A stretch of 64,000 nucleotides of DNA, taken from an uncultured Bacilli bacterium (GTDB taxonomy: Bacteria > Bacillota_I > Bacilli_A > RF39 > UBA660). Location of the stretch: positions 25,985-89,984 of the forward strand of contig CANQFD010000004.1 in the NCBI GenBank assembly GCA_947598325.1, written 5' to 3'. A model generated the notes under the pieces. That model was not told the DNA's origin, ran no database searches, and saw only the letters and a list, made by a program, of their open reading frames with translations. A program made the position numbers and the translations under genes. Below are positions 46,150 through 56,219 of this stretch, piece by piece. Within the stretch, counting starts at the first letter, position 1. The number at the start of each line of letters is the position of its first letter.

Positions 46150-46977
46150 TTAGTTATTTTTACTCATTTTATATGTAAAATAAAATGATAATATTAAAAA
46201 TACTACTGATAAAATATAATTAAACTCAAATTTGAAACCAGGGAATATTGCAAAAATTGAACCAATAACAAATCCTATTATCGCACTATAAGTATTTATA
46301 AAATAATTATTTAATAAATAATTTATAAGTTTTATTAATAATACTAAACCAATTAAAACTCCTATTACAAATGGAATTAGTTTAATATAGTCATATAATC
46401 CTAAGGAAAAAGGATTTGCCATTATAGATAGTATATATTCATAAAGTCCAAGTATTATTAAGAAAAATGAACTACTAATTCCTGGTATTATTTTACCAGA
46501 TATATATAAGAATCCTGCGATTAACAACAAAAATGGATTATGTGATTTTTGTACTGAAGTATTTAAAATAATATTTGGCATTAATAAAAGTAGTACAGAA
46601 ATTAAAAAAGAAAGAAGTAGGAATGTATAATTAATTTTTCCTTTTTTACTTTTTATTTCTTTATTTAATATAGGTATTCCACCTAATATTAATCCTATAA
46701 ATATATAACTCATTTCTATTTTATAGGTCTTATAAAAATAAAGTAATATGTTACCAAAAAACATAACACCTATTAAGAGTCCAAGTAATATTGGCAATAA
46801 TTTTCCTATTTTTTCAATTATACTTTGTCTACTATCATTAAGTAAAAATATTACTTTATTATATATTCCAAGCATTATTGCAATTACTGAGCCACTAACA
46901 CCTGGAAGTATCACTCCTATTCCTATTATAATTCCACAAAATAATTCGTATAAATTATTCATCTTCGATTTCCTCAA
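46150..46977 (-). CDS. DUF368 membrane protein (PopT-like polyprenyl-phosphate transporter)
   Basis: FCGIIIGIGVILPGVSGSVIAIMLGIY and internal repeat GFLYISGKIIPGISSSFFLIILGLYE. Confidence 0.88.
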   Translation of the reverse strand: MRKSKMNNLYELFCGIIIGIGVILPGVSGSVIAIMLGIYNKVIFLLNDSRQSIIEKIGKLLPILLGLLIGVMFFGNILLYFYKTYKIEMSYIFIGLILGGIPILNKEIKSKKGKINYTFLLLSFLISVLLLLMPNIILNTSVQKSHNPFLLLIAGFLYISGKIIPGISSSFFLIILGLYEYILSIMANPFSLGLYDYIKLIPFVIGVLIGLVLLIKLINYLLNNYFINTYSAIIGFVIGSIFAIFPGFKFEFNYILSVVFLILSFYFTYKMSKNN

Positions 46978-47659
46978 TATATTTCTTTGCTACATAACCA
47001 CTATCATATATTAAACTATCAACTCCTATATTGTATAACCTTCTTATGTCTTTCTTATTTAATACTCCCCATGCTGATACAACAAAGCCTTTTTCATGTA
47101 ACTTCATTACTTCTTTTTCCTCTAAACATATTGATGTTACAAGTACATTATTTAATTTTATATCAATACATTCTTTAAGATTTTTATCATTTAAATCATA
47201 TATAAGCCATCCTAGTTTTATATTATTTGTATATTTTCTTATTTCTTTTAATATTTCATATTTAAAAGAAATTAGGGTAATATTAGGATTATTATATTTT
47301 TCAACCAACTTATAAATATCATATTCATATCCTTTTTCTTTTAGTTCTAAAAAAATATTTATCTGTTTATTACTAAAGTATTTTAAAAAGTCATCTAGTT
47401 TTACTATCTTTTCACCTTTATATTTTTGATCACCAAAATCTAATTTTAATAATTCTTTATAGGTATACTCTGATATCTTTCCACTACCATTTGATGTTCT
47501 ATCAATATTTTTATCATGTATTATAACCAAAACATCATCCTTGGTTTTTCTTATATCACATTCTATTCCATCGCTCTTAACAATTTGAGCTAAATAAAAA
47601 GCAGTCATTGTATTTTCTGGAGCAAAACTACTTTCTCCTCTATGAGAATATACTTTCAT
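46955..47659 (-). CDS. Glycerophosphodiester phosphodiesterase
   Basis: YSHRGESSFAPENTMTAFYLA, DGIECDIRKTKDDVLVIIHDKNIDRTSNGSG; start set at the internal Met MKVYSHRG. Confidence 0.92.
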   Translation of the reverse strand: MKVYSHRGESSFAPENTMTAFYLAQIVKSDGIECDIRKTKDDVLVIIHDKNIDRTSNGSGKISEYTYKELLKLDFGDQKYKGEKIVKLDDFLKYFSNKQINIFLELKEKGYEYDIYKLVEKYNNPNITLISFKYEILKEIRKYTNNIKLGWLIYDLNDKNLKECIDIKLNNVLVTSICLEEKEVMKLHEKGFVVSAWGVLNKKDIRRLYNIGVDSLIYDSGYVAKKYIEEIEDE

Positions 47660-47694
47660 AATATCACCAATAAAATATATGTTACAAAATAAAA

Positions 47695-47712
47695 AAAAGA
47701 CCAATGGTCTTT
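47695..47712 (-). terminator. Terminator downstream of tRNA-fMet
   Basis: Minus strand AAAAGACCATTGGTCTTTTTTTT. Confidence 0.65.
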
Positions 47713-47722
47713 TAATTATCAA

Positions 47723-47799
<77 letters not shown>

Positions 47800-47809
47800 A
47801 TATATTTAA

Positions 47810-47902
47810 TGGCGGAGAAAGAGGGATTCGAACCCCCGCGCCGGTTACCCGACCTCCCGGTTTTCAAGACCGGTCCCTTCAGCCAGACTTGGGTATTTCT
47901 CC
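47810..47902 (-). tRNA. tRNA-Ser(TGA)
   Basis: GGAGAAATACCCAAGTCTGGC...CTTGAAA..., long variable arm, ...TTTCTCCGCCA. Confidence 0.97.
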
Positions 47903-47907
47903 AAAAA

Positions 47908-47997
47908 TGGTGCCTCAGGCCGGACTTGAACCGGCACGTGATTTAACTCACGCAGGATTTTAAGTCCTGTGCGTCTACCAATTCCGCCACTGAGGCA
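47908..47997 (-). tRNA. tRNA-Leu(TAA)
   Basis: TGCCTCAGTGGCGGAATTGGTAGACGC...CTTAAAA..., long variable arm, ...CTGAGGCACCA. Confidence 0.97.
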
Positions 47998-48102
47998 GGC
48001 ACCATTAAGTCTAAAAATCATTCAGACTTCTTAAGTATATAATAAATTAAAATTTTTTTCAAGTATTTTTTATACTTTTTATTATTATATTCAAAAAAAT
48101 TA

Positions 48103-48124
48103 AAAACTTGCATTAAGCAAGTTT
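48103..48124 (-). terminator. Terminator of the tRNA-Val-Thr-Tyr-Gln-Lys operon
   Basis: Minus strand AAACTTGCttaatGCAAGTTTTTAATTTTTTT. Confidence 0.7.
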
Positions 48125-48133
48125 ATTTACAAC

Positions 48134-48209
48134 TGGTGTCCTGTATGCGACTTGAACGCATGACCCTTTGATTAAAAGTCAAATGCTCTACCAACTGAGC
48201 TAACAGGAC
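48134..48209 (-). tRNA. tRNA-Lys(TTT)
   Basis: GTCCTGTTAGCTCAGTTGGTAGAGC...CTTTTAA...ACAGGACACCA. Confidence 0.97.
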
Positions 48210-48224
48210 ATAATATCAAAAAAG

Positions 48225-48299
48225 TGGCTGCCCCGGCTAGATTCGAACTAGCGCATGTCAGAGTCAAAGTCTGATGCCTTACCACTTGGCTACGAGGCA
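48225..48299 (-). tRNA. tRNA-Gln(TTG)
   Basis: TGCCTCGTAGCCAAGTGGTAAGGC...CTTTGAC...CGGGGCAGCCA. Confidence 0.97.
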
Positions 48300-48304
48300 A
48301 GCTA

Positions 48305-48388
48305 TGGTGGGGAGAGGTGGATTCGAACCACCGAACCCTAAGGAGCGGATTTACAGTCCGCCGCGTTTAGCCACTTCGCTATCTCCCC
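48305..48388 (-). tRNA. tRNA-Tyr(GTA)
   Basis: GGGGAGATAGCGAAGTGGC...CTGTAAA..., long variable arm, ...TCTCCCCACCA. Confidence 0.97.
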
Positions 48389-48392
48389 ATAG

Positions 48393-48468
<76 letters not shown>

Positions 48469-48472
48469 AAAA

Positions 48473-48549
48473 TGGTGGACTCTACAGGACTCGAACCTGT
48501 GACCCCCTGCTTGTAAGGCAGGTGCTCTAACCAACTGAGCTAAGAATCC
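48473..48549 (-). tRNA. tRNA-Val(TAC)
   Basis: GGATTCTTAGCTCAGTTGGTTAGAGC...CTTACAA...AGAGTCCACCA. Confidence 0.97.
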
Positions 48550-48568
48550 ATAAATATTAACGTAATTA

Positions 48569-48597
48569 AATATAACATTCTTATTTAAATTTGTCAA
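48569..48597 (-). promoter_or_regulatory. Promoter of tRNA operon
   Basis: TTGACA-17 nt-TATATT on minus strand. Confidence 0.75.
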
Positions 48598-48603
48598 TGA
48601 TAA

Positions 48604-48987
48604 TTAATTATTTTTTGTATTTATTTTATTCTTATCAATTTCATTTAATTTATCATCTATCCATTTAGGTAATAAATCATTTAAAAGTTCAAATCCTAAT
48701 GCAGTTTCCTTTAAGTGATCATTTTTTAATTTATTATTTACTGGTAAACCTTTTAAGGTCATCTTAATATGTTTCTTCTCATCATCTACTTCTAATATTC
48801 TAGCAAATATAACATCATTTATATTAAAATAATCATTTATATTATTTATAAAACTTCCAGTTATTTCAGATATATGTATAAGTCCTGTATATGTGTCGTC
48901 GACTTTAACAAACGCCCCGTATGGTTGTATGGCATTTACCCTAACTTTTACTATATTTCCTTTTTCATATTTTGCCACAAAAGTCAC
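48604..48987 (-). CDS. S1-domain RNA-binding protein (YugI/CvfD-like)
   Basis: YEKGNIVKVRVNAIQPYGAFVKVDDTYTGLIHISEITGSFINNINDYFNINDVIFARILEVD. Confidence 0.85.
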   Translation of the reverse strand: MTFVAKYEKGNIVKVRVNAIQPYGAFVKVDDTYTGLIHISEITGSFINNINDYFNINDVIFARILEVDDEKKHIKMTLKGLPVNNKLKNDHLKETALGFELLNDLLPKWIDDKLNEIDKNKINTKNN

Positions 48988-49069
48988 CTCTTTTTAATTA
49001 TAACATATATTTTCAATTATACTTTACTATATTTACTTTTATGTGTATAATCTATTTTGGAGGCTACTT

Positions 49070-49309
49070 ATGAAAATCGAAGATAAAATAATTGAAGTAT
49101 TGGAAAAAATTAGACCATTTTTAATAAATGATGGTGGAGATGCTAAGTTTGTAAAATATGATAATGGTACAGCATATATCAAATTATTAGGATCTTGTGC
49201 AAATTGTTTATACTCAGATATGACAATTGCTGATACTATTCAATCAATACTCATTTCAGAAATACCTGAGGTGATAGAGGTAAAAGAATATATAGAAGAC
49301 ATTAATTAG
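49070..49309 (+). CDS. NifU C-terminal domain (Nfu-like) Fe-S scaffold protein
   Basis: VLEKIRPFLINDGGDAKFV...LLGSCANCLYSDMTIADTIQSIL (CxxC); start after GGAGGCTACTT. Confidence 0.9.
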   Translation: MKIEDKIIEVLEKIRPFLINDGGDAKFVKYDNGTAYIKLLGSCANCLYSDMTIADTIQSILISEIPEVIEVKEYIEDIN

Positions 49310-50240
49310 AATGTCTTTTTATTAACCATTCTATTTGTTCTAATTCTACTTTTCTATCATATACAATATATTTATACATGTTATAAAGAAATTGTTCATA
49401 TTCATCACATTTATTAATTATTGGTTCAATTTTTTCTTCATCAAGATCATTATTAATGATATCATCATATATATCAAAGTAAAATGTTGGATATAATAAC
49501 CTAGAAAATAATAATATATATTCATTATTAGTTAGTTTGTTTACATCAAAAAAGGATTTTATTTCATAAAAATCTATTTTACCTGTAAAAAAGGAATCCT
49601 TTATATATTCTGCTATATCTCTTACTCTACTATCTATAACGAAATTTAACGGATTATAAAATTCAAAACTACCATTTCTTTTTCTAATTCTTTTATGTGA
49701 TACTACAGGTGATATTGAAGAATCAATCTTTGAATTATTAACAATATAACTAATAGCATTTTCTCCAAGACCAATATAATAACTTAAACTATTACATAAA
49801 TTAGGATACTTTTTTCCAAGTTGATTAATTTGATACTCATAATAATCTATTTTCTCACTCCATAATCTCACCCAGTCTGTCCTAAGAAGAGATTTATCAA
49901 AAGCAATATTGTAGGTCATATGTCCAATATAATTTATATCATTCAAAAACACTTCTTCATTTTTATATTTACATAGTTTAATTAAAACATAAGGGATATT
50001 GTTAATCATTGTAATTACTTCGTTATCTTTATTTATTATTATTTGATGAACTAAACATCCATTTTTTGTCATTTCTAAATTCAATTTATAAATTGCCTGT
50101 ACATCTTCATAAGGTCTATTAAAAATAAGTAAGTGATATTCTTCATTATTTAAGTGAAAATAATAATCACTACTTGTTTTTATAAAATCTTTTACTGATA
50201 TATTGTAGTAATAATTTATTGTATTTTTCACAAATATCAC
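49302..50240 (-). CDS. Hypothetical protein, possibly CotS/YutH-like (spore coat kinase fold)
   Basis: Weak overall resemblance (late Trp-rich segment SLLRTDWVRLWSEKIDYYEYQINQLGKKYP). Confidence 0.35.
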   Translation of the reverse strand: MIFVKNTINYYYNISVKDFIKTSSDYYFHLNNEEYHLLIFNRPYEDVQAIYKLNLEMTKNGCLVHQIIINKDNEVITMINNIPYVLIKLCKYKNEEVFLNDINYIGHMTYNIAFDKSLLRTDWVRLWSEKIDYYEYQINQLGKKYPNLCNSLSYYIGLGENAISYIVNNSKIDSSISPVVSHKRIRKRNGSFEFYNPLNFVIDSRVRDIAEYIKDSFFTGKIDFYEIKSFFDVNKLTNNEYILLFSRLLYPTFYFDIYDDIINNDLDEEKIEPIINKCDEYEQFLYNMYKYIVYDRKVELEQIEWLIKRHSN

Positions 50241-50287
50241 CTATAAAACTATATGTATATATATATACTAATATGAAAAAAAGAAGC

Positions 50288-51829
50288 TTATCTTGCTTCT
50301 TCTATAACCCTTGTTTCTCTTATTAATGTTATCTTTACTGTACCTGGGTATTGCATTTCATTTTCAATCTTATCTTTTATATCACGTGCAACTTTTACTG
50401 CTGTCAATTCATCTATTTCATCAGGTTTTACAATTATTCTAAGTTCTCTTCCTGCCTGAACTGCAAAAGATTTTTCTATTCCATCAAAACTATTAGCAAT
50501 TTTCTCTAATTGTTCTAATCTCTTTATATAATTTTCTAATGAATCATTTCTTGCACCCGGTCTTGATGCACTTATTGTATCAGCAACTGCAACAAGAGAT
50601 GAAATAATACTATTAGGTTCAACATCGCCATGATGGGATGCTATTGCATTTTGGACAATCTCATCTTCACCATATTTCTTTGCTATTTCAACACCAACTT
50701 CAACATGACTTTTCTCTATTTCAAAATCTAATGCTTTTCCTATATCATGAAGTAATCCTGCTCTTTTTGCAAGTATTACATTTTCACCTATTTCAGCAGC
50801 TAATAAGCCTGTTAAATTTGCAACTTCAATTGAATGCTGAAGTGCATTTTGTCCATAGCTCGTCCTAAAATATAATCTACCTATTATCTCAACTAATTCT
50901 GGATCTATCTTTGTTATACCAAGAGATATAATAGTTTCTTCACCTTTTTCTATTATTTTATTGTGGACATCTTTGCACGATTTATCATAGATTTCTTCTA
51001 TTCTACTTGGATGTATCCTTCCATCTTTTATTAATGTCTCAATTGTTTGCTTTGCAATCTCTCTTCTTAAAGGATCAAAACTAGATATAACTATAGCTTC
51101 TGGGGTATCATCTATTATTAGATCAACTCCAGTAACAGATTCTATAGTTCTAATATTTCTACCTTCTCTACCTATTATTCTACCCTTCATTTCATCATTA
51201 GGCAGATTAATAACAGATACTGTAACTTCATTGGTAACGTCAGAAGCATATTTTTGCATTGTTAGTGCAAGTAAATTCTTTGCTTTTTTATCAACATCTA
51301 GTTTTGCTTCTGTTTCTCTATCTTTGATATAAGCTGCAATTTCCTTAGTCATTGAATCTTCTACACGTTTAATAATTGATTTTCTTGCTTCTTCCTTAGT
51401 ATATCCTGATATTTTTTCTAATTGTTCTAATTGTTCTTTTAATATATCGTTTGTTTTTTCTTCCAATTTTTGAATATCTTTTTGTCTTTGTACTAAATTA
51501 TTTTCCTTATCTGACAATAAATTTTCTCTATCTTGGAGTAATTGATCACGCCTGTCTATGCTATTTTCTCTTTGTTGTAATCTATCTTCTATTTCCTTAC
51601 TTTCTTCCTTTTTTTCTTTTAGTTCTTTTTCAAAATCTTGTTTTAATTTATATTGTTCTTCTTTTAGTTCTAATATTGAATCACGTTTAAGCTTATCAGC
51701 TTCTTTTTTTGCTTTCTCTATAATATTATCAGACTTTTTTTCTTTTGATTTTGTCATAAAAATTACAATTATTATTGTTAATAGTACCCCAAATGTCAAT
51801 CCAAGAATGGAAAATAATATATTTTGCAT
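50288..51829 (-). CDS. rny: Ribonuclease Y
   Basis: N-terminal TM + coiled coil, [48 protein letters not shown] domain GLLHDIGKA. Confidence 0.97.
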   Translation of the reverse strand: MQNILFSILGLTFGVLLTIIIVIFMTKSKEKKSDNIIEKAKKEADKLKRDSILELKEEQYKLKQDFEKELKEKKEESKEIEDRLQQRENSIDRRDQLLQDRENLLSDKENNLVQRQKDIQKLEEKTNDILKEQLEQLEKISGYTKEEARKSIIKRVEDSMTKEIAAYIKDRETEAKLDVDKKAKNLLALTMQKYASDVTNEVTVSVINLPNDEMKGRIIGREGRNIRTIESVTGVDLIIDDTPEAIVISSFDPLRREIAKQTIETLIKDGRIHPSRIEEIYDKSCKDVHNKIIEKGEETIISLGITKIDPELVEIIGRLYFRTSYGQNALQHSIEVANLTGLLAAEIGENVILAKRAGLLHDIGKALDFEIEKSHVEVGVEIAKKYGEDEIVQNAIASHHGDVEPNSIISSLVAVADTISASRPGARNDSLENYIKRLEQLEKIANSFDGIEKSFAVQAGRELRIIVKPDEIDELTAVKVARDIKDKIENEMQYPGTVKITLIRETRVIEEAR

Positions 51830-52141
51830 ATTTTTTCCTCCATCTTGATTTGTATATTAAAATAAATATACTACTCATTATTAGTATAAGATTTATTTTA
51901 AATAAAGTCAACCATACAAAAATATACATTTTATTTAAATAAATATCTTCTAAAATCATATTTAAATACTATATTTATCATATATTTATTTAGTTTTAGT
52001 GTAAATTTTCTTATCATTTCTTAATTATAATTATATTTTATAAATATTTTTTAAATCAATTCAATTAAGATATTTTTGTTAAATAAATATCTTTAAATTT
52101 TAGCTTTGTTTTATCATACTATTTAATATAGGAGTACTTTT

Positions 52142-52477
52142 ATGAGTTTAATACCAAATATACCACCGAAATTATTTTCTTTTAGTGCGGTTGTAGTTGG
52201 ATATCTTTTAATAGATGATGCAACAGCTAATGAACAAAATGCAATGGGAAATTGGCTTATGCTTGTTGCACAAGTATTAAGTACGAACGCATTTTATAAA
52301 CAGGTTATGGCAGAAAGAGGATTTGATTCTGGTCCTACTAATAGTCCAAATACTAGTAATCCAAATTATAGTAATCAAAACTATTCCGCAAATGATGTGG
52401 AAGAAACGCTAAAAATGCTAAAGAAAATGGTAAATGCTTTAAATAAAGAAATAGAAGAAATAAAAAAAAGCATTTAA
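52142..52477 (+). CDS. Hypothetical small membrane-associated protein
   Basis: FSFSAVVVGYLLIDDATANEQNAMGNWLMLVAQVLSTNAFY; Asn/Ser linker, coiled C-term. Confidence 0.6.
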   Translation: MSLIPNIPPKLFSFSAVVVGYLLIDDATANEQNAMGNWLMLVAQVLSTNAFYKQVMAERGFDSGPTNSPNTSNPNYSNQNYSANDVEETLKMLKKMVNALNKEIEEIKKSI

Positions 52478-52488
52478 AAATCACAATA

Positions 52489-52761
52489 CTATTTATTAGT
52501 ATTATGATAATAATTAAATTCTGAAAGTTCTATTGATATAGACTCTAAATCATCTAGTCCCAAACCTTCGTTAAGTATACTTTCTATTTCAAATATTAAA
52601 TCATTTATATTTGTATAATTATTATAATTTATATTGTACCTATTTAATACTTCGATTTGTTTATTTGATAAATATAAATTATTATTTATTTTTTTTAATT
52701 TATTTTCATCTATTACTTGCATAATAAGATTATCAATATTTTTATTGTTCAAGACTATCAC
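52489..52761 (-). CDS. Hypothetical protein (DUF6323/DUF6179-type neighbourhood not verified)
   Basis: 90-aa ORF overlapping operon with next gene. Confidence 0.45.
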   Translation of the reverse strand: MIVLNNKNIDNLIMQVIDENKLKKINNNLYLSNKQIEVLNRYNINYNNYTNINDLIFEIESILNEGLGLDDLESISIELSEFNYYHNTNK

Positions 52762-52767
52762 TTCTAT

Positions 52768-53727
52768 CTATATTTTTAATTCTTTTAATTTATTTTTAAA
52801 TTTTTTATTTGCTTTATTCTTAAAATAGTTATCTATATCGTTTTTCATATAGCCATAATAATGGCTATAATCTATAAAAGATTCCATCATTCCTATTATT
52901 TGGTAATGTTCTAGATTATCTATATAATTTTCTATATTAGTAGATTTAAACATTTTTATTCTTTGTTTCATTCTTGTAATTTTATCTCTTTCTTCTTCAT
53001 CTAATTCGTCTATTATATCTGAAACTTGCATAATAGAAAAATAACAATATTTTATATCTATATATATTAATTCCCTAATCAACTTTTTGTATGATGAATC
53101 TCCTATTTTTGACAAGCTCTCTATGAATATTGATGAATCTACTATTAAATTATATTTACTATCAATCTTTATACCTTGGCCAATCTTTTGTTCCATAAAA
53201 TCAATTGTTACATCAATATCATAATTTTCTATATCTTGATAATTAATAGTATTAATGTTTTGTAATTTTTTTCTTTCTTCTTCTGATAACATTTTAATTC
53301 TAATTATTTTATCATACGCATTTAAATCATAAAATTCTATCATAGCATCAAATATAAAACCTATTAGTTCAGGGTTATTTTTGTAAATTTTTACTAAAGA
53401 ATTATAGTCTTTTGCTGTTTTTAATAAATTAAAATAATTTGTATAGCTATATATAGAGCCTTCTGAAACCAAATTATTTTCAAGTTTATATTTTAAAGAT
53501 TTATATAAATCAGAATATCCTACCGTATAAAATAAAGGAATTAGTATTTCTGGTAAAATACAGTCTTCAGTTAATATAGTATTATATAATATTCCAATTA
53601 AAGTTCCCTCTTTAATTATATTTTTATCTAAATAATTTTCATATTTTGTATAAACTCTATTTAAGTTTTTTCTTAAGTCTCTATTATAATTAATTTTTTT
53701 CTCCATAATATCACCTATCAGTAACAT
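52768..53727 (-). CDS. Hypothetical protein
   Basis: 319-aa ORF, no family recognised. Confidence 0.5.
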   Translation of the reverse strand: MLLIGDIMEKKINYNRDLRKNLNRVYTKYENYLDKNIIKEGTLIGILYNTILTEDCILPEILIPLFYTVGYSDLYKSLKYKLENNLVSEGSIYSYTNYFNLLKTAKDYNSLVKIYKNNPELIGFIFDAMIEFYDLNAYDKIIRIKMLSEEERKKLQNINTINYQDIENYDIDVTIDFMEQKIGQGIKIDSKYNLIVDSSIFIESLSKIGDSSYKKLIRELIYIDIKYCYFSIMQVSDIIDELDEEERDKITRMKQRIKMFKSTNIENYIDNLEHYQIIGMMESFIDYSHYYGYMKNDIDNYFKNKANKKFKNKLKELKI

Positions 53728-53746
53728 GATAGTATATACATATTCT

Positions 53747-54970
53747 TTATTTTGTCAAATACATAATTGCATTTATAATTGCTATTTTTCCATATTCATA
53801 GGTTAAACCTCCCTGAAGATATGCTATATATGGTTTTCTAATAGGACCATCACAAGATAGTTCTATAGAAGAGCCCTGTGTAAATGTGCCTGCGGCCATT
53901 ATAACTTTATCAGCATAACCTGGCATATCTGAAGGTATAGGATTTACAAATGAATCAACTGGTGATGATTTTTGAATACCTTCACAAAATTTGATTAAAT
54001 TTTCTGCTGTTCCAAATTCTATATTTTGAACAATATCTGCTCTTTTATCTGAATATCTAGGTTCTACTTTATATCCCAAGTCTTCTAAAAGTTTGCTAGC
54101 AAGCACTGCTGTTTTCAAACTACTAGATACAACACTTGGGGCCATAAATAACCCTTGCAATATTGATTTATTAATTCCAAGAGTAGGACCAACCTTTCTT
54201 CCTTCTCCTGGAAGCGTTAATCTTTCTCCTGCCAAATCTACTAACTCTTTTTTACCTACAATATATGCGCCATTTGGTGCAATTCCACCACCTAGATTTT
54301 TAATTAAAGAGCCTACAATTATATCCGCATCTACCTCAAGTGGAGATTTTTCTTCTACAAACTCACAGTAACAGTTATCAACCATAATAATAACATCTTT
54401 GTCAATCTCTCTAATTTTTTTTATTACTTTATCTATTTTATCAATAGTAATACTTTTTCTTGTACTATATCCTTTTGATCTTTGAATCTCAATTAACTTT
54501 ATCTTTGATTTTTTTAATCTATCTTGTATTTTATCATAATCAAAATCATCATTTACTAATTCTATCTGTTCATAACTAACTCCAAATGATTTTAGAGAAC
54601 TGCTATTTTCTATAATTCCTATTACTTCATGTAATGTGTCATATGGAGTTCCAGTTATACTAAGCATAGTATCACCCGGTCTTAGATATGCAAATAATGC
54701 TACTGTTAAAGCATGAGAGCCTGATATAAATTGACTTCTAACTAATGCATCTTCGCCACCTAATACATCTGCAAATACTTTTTCTATTGTATCTCTTCCA
54801 ATATCATCATATCCATATCCTGTAGTACTAGAAAAATGAGACTCTGAAATTTTATATTTTTGAAATGCCTTTAATACTTTTTGACTATTTATCATACATA
54901 ACTCATCTATTTTACTAAATTGATCTTTTAAATTATTTTCTGCATCTTTTATTAATTTATCTATATTCAT
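53747..54970 (-). CDS. PLP-dependent methionine gamma-lyase family / aluminium resistance-like protein (YnbB)
   Basis: FSSTTGYGYDDIGRDTIEKVFADVLGGEDALVRSQFISGSHALTVALFAYLRPGD, SLIKNLGGGIAPNGAYIVG. Confidence 0.9.
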   Translation of the reverse strand: MNIDKLIKDAENNLKDQFSKIDELCMINSQKVLKAFQKYKISESHFSSTTGYGYDDIGRDTIEKVFADVLGGEDALVRSQFISGSHALTVALFAYLRPGDTMLSITGTPYDTLHEVIGIIENSSSLKSFGVSYEQIELVNDDFDYDKIQDRLKKSKIKLIEIQRSKGYSTRKSITIDKIDKVIKKIREIDKDVIIMVDNCYCEFVEEKSPLEVDADIIVGSLIKNLGGGIAPNGAYIVGKKELVDLAGERLTLPGEGRKVGPTLGINKSILQGLFMAPSVVSSSLKTAVLASKLLEDLGYKVEPRYSDKRADIVQNIEFGTAENLIKFCEGIQKSSPVDSFVNPIPSDMPGYADKVIMAAGTFTQGSSIELSCDGPIRKPYIAYLQGGLTYEYGKIAIINAIMYLTK

Positions 54971-54979
54971 AGCAATACC

Positions 54980-55456
54980 TCACATTTTTTTAATATTATT
55001 TTCTTCTGTTAAACTTAATTTTCTTTTCAATAGCTCTTTTTTCTTAAGTTCCCTATATAATTTATTAATAACACTTTTAGTTTCACATTCATTGTTTTCT
55101 ATATGTTTTACAATTTCATTCTCACCCAAACTTACTATTGATAAATCAAATTTTGATAGTAAACTTCTATTATCTTTAAACCATTTATACTGTTTATCAC
55201 TTAATATTTCAGGTATATATACAATCATACTTCTTTTTTCAACATGAATATTTACATGACCTAATTTTGCTATTTCTATTGAAATTTCATATGATGTTAA
55301 ATCATTAATATTTGAAATTTCTAAATTATAATCATCAACAAACTTTTTACATAAATCTAAGTGTCCTCTATTGTTTTTACTTTCTAATTTATATCTTAAC
55401 ATTATATCATCAACATCTATTTCGTTATCATTTGCAATAATAATTAATTCTAACAT
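54980..55456 (-). CDS. Hypothetical protein
   Basis: 158-aa ORF in the same operon. Confidence 0.5.
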   Translation of the reverse strand: MLELIIIANDNEIDVDDIMLRYKLESKNNRGHLDLCKKFVDDYNLEISNINDLTSYEISIEIAKLGHVNIHVEKRSMIVYIPEILSDKQYKWFKDNRSLLSKFDLSIVSLGENEIVKHIENNECETKSVINKLYRELKKKELLKRKLSLTEENNIKKM

Positions 55457-55460
55457 TTTT

Positions 55461-56174
55461 TCACACCCTTACTATACTTCCGCTTTCTACATTTTTATCA
55501 TTTATTATATTAATTATATTTTCAGCAACTTCATTAGGCTCATATAATCTTTTTTGGCCTATTCTTTTAAGTTCACTTTTCAAATATTCTTGATTCATTT
55601 CTTTTATAGATTCTGTATTTGTCCATCCTGGCATTACACCTATTACCCTAATATTTTTAAATTCCTGTGCAAAAGTTTTAGTAAGTGAATTAACTCCTGC
55701 TTTTGATGCACAATAATCCATACTAATTCTATTATAAGTATCAACCGCATCTGTTGAAGAAACATTTATTATTATTCCACCATCTAAATATGGATAAAAA
55801 TACTTAGTAACTAAAAATGTTCCTACAACATTAACTTCAAGTACTTTCATAAATTCTTCCTTTGTTTTATTAGTAATATAATTATCACATGCATATGCTG
55901 CATTATTTATAAGTATGTCAATTTGTGAATGTTTTTTTAATACTTCACTAAGTGCTCTTTTTATATCTTCTTCTTTTGTAATATCACATTTTACTATTAA
56001 TACATCTACTATATAATTAGTTTTAATATAATTTTTTAGTTCTAATGCATCGTTTTCACTAGTATTATAAACTATTACAACATCATAATTAATACTAGCA
56101 AATTTTTTTATTAATTCTCTTCCTATACCTCTTGCACTTCCTGTTACTACTGCAACTTTTCTTTTCATAAACAA
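55461..56174 (-). CDS. SDR family oxidoreductase (FabG-like)
   Basis: VTGSARGIGRELIKKFA, LINNAA, YCASKAGVNSLTK. Confidence 0.93.
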   Translation of the reverse strand: MFMKRKVAVVTGSARGIGRELIKKFASINYDVVIVYNTSENDALELKNYIKTNYIVDVLIVKCDITKEEDIKRALSEVLKKHSQIDILINNAAYACDNYITNKTKEEFMKVLEVNVVGTFLVTKYFYPYLDGGIIINVSSTDAVDTYNRISMDYCASKAGVNSLTKTFAQEFKNIRVIGVMPGWTNTESIKEMNQEYLKSELKRIGQKRLYEPNEVAENIINIINDKNVESGSIVRV

Positions 56175-56219
56175 CTCCTTATTATGTATTATAACACTAT
56201 TATAAATGTGAAAAAAGAG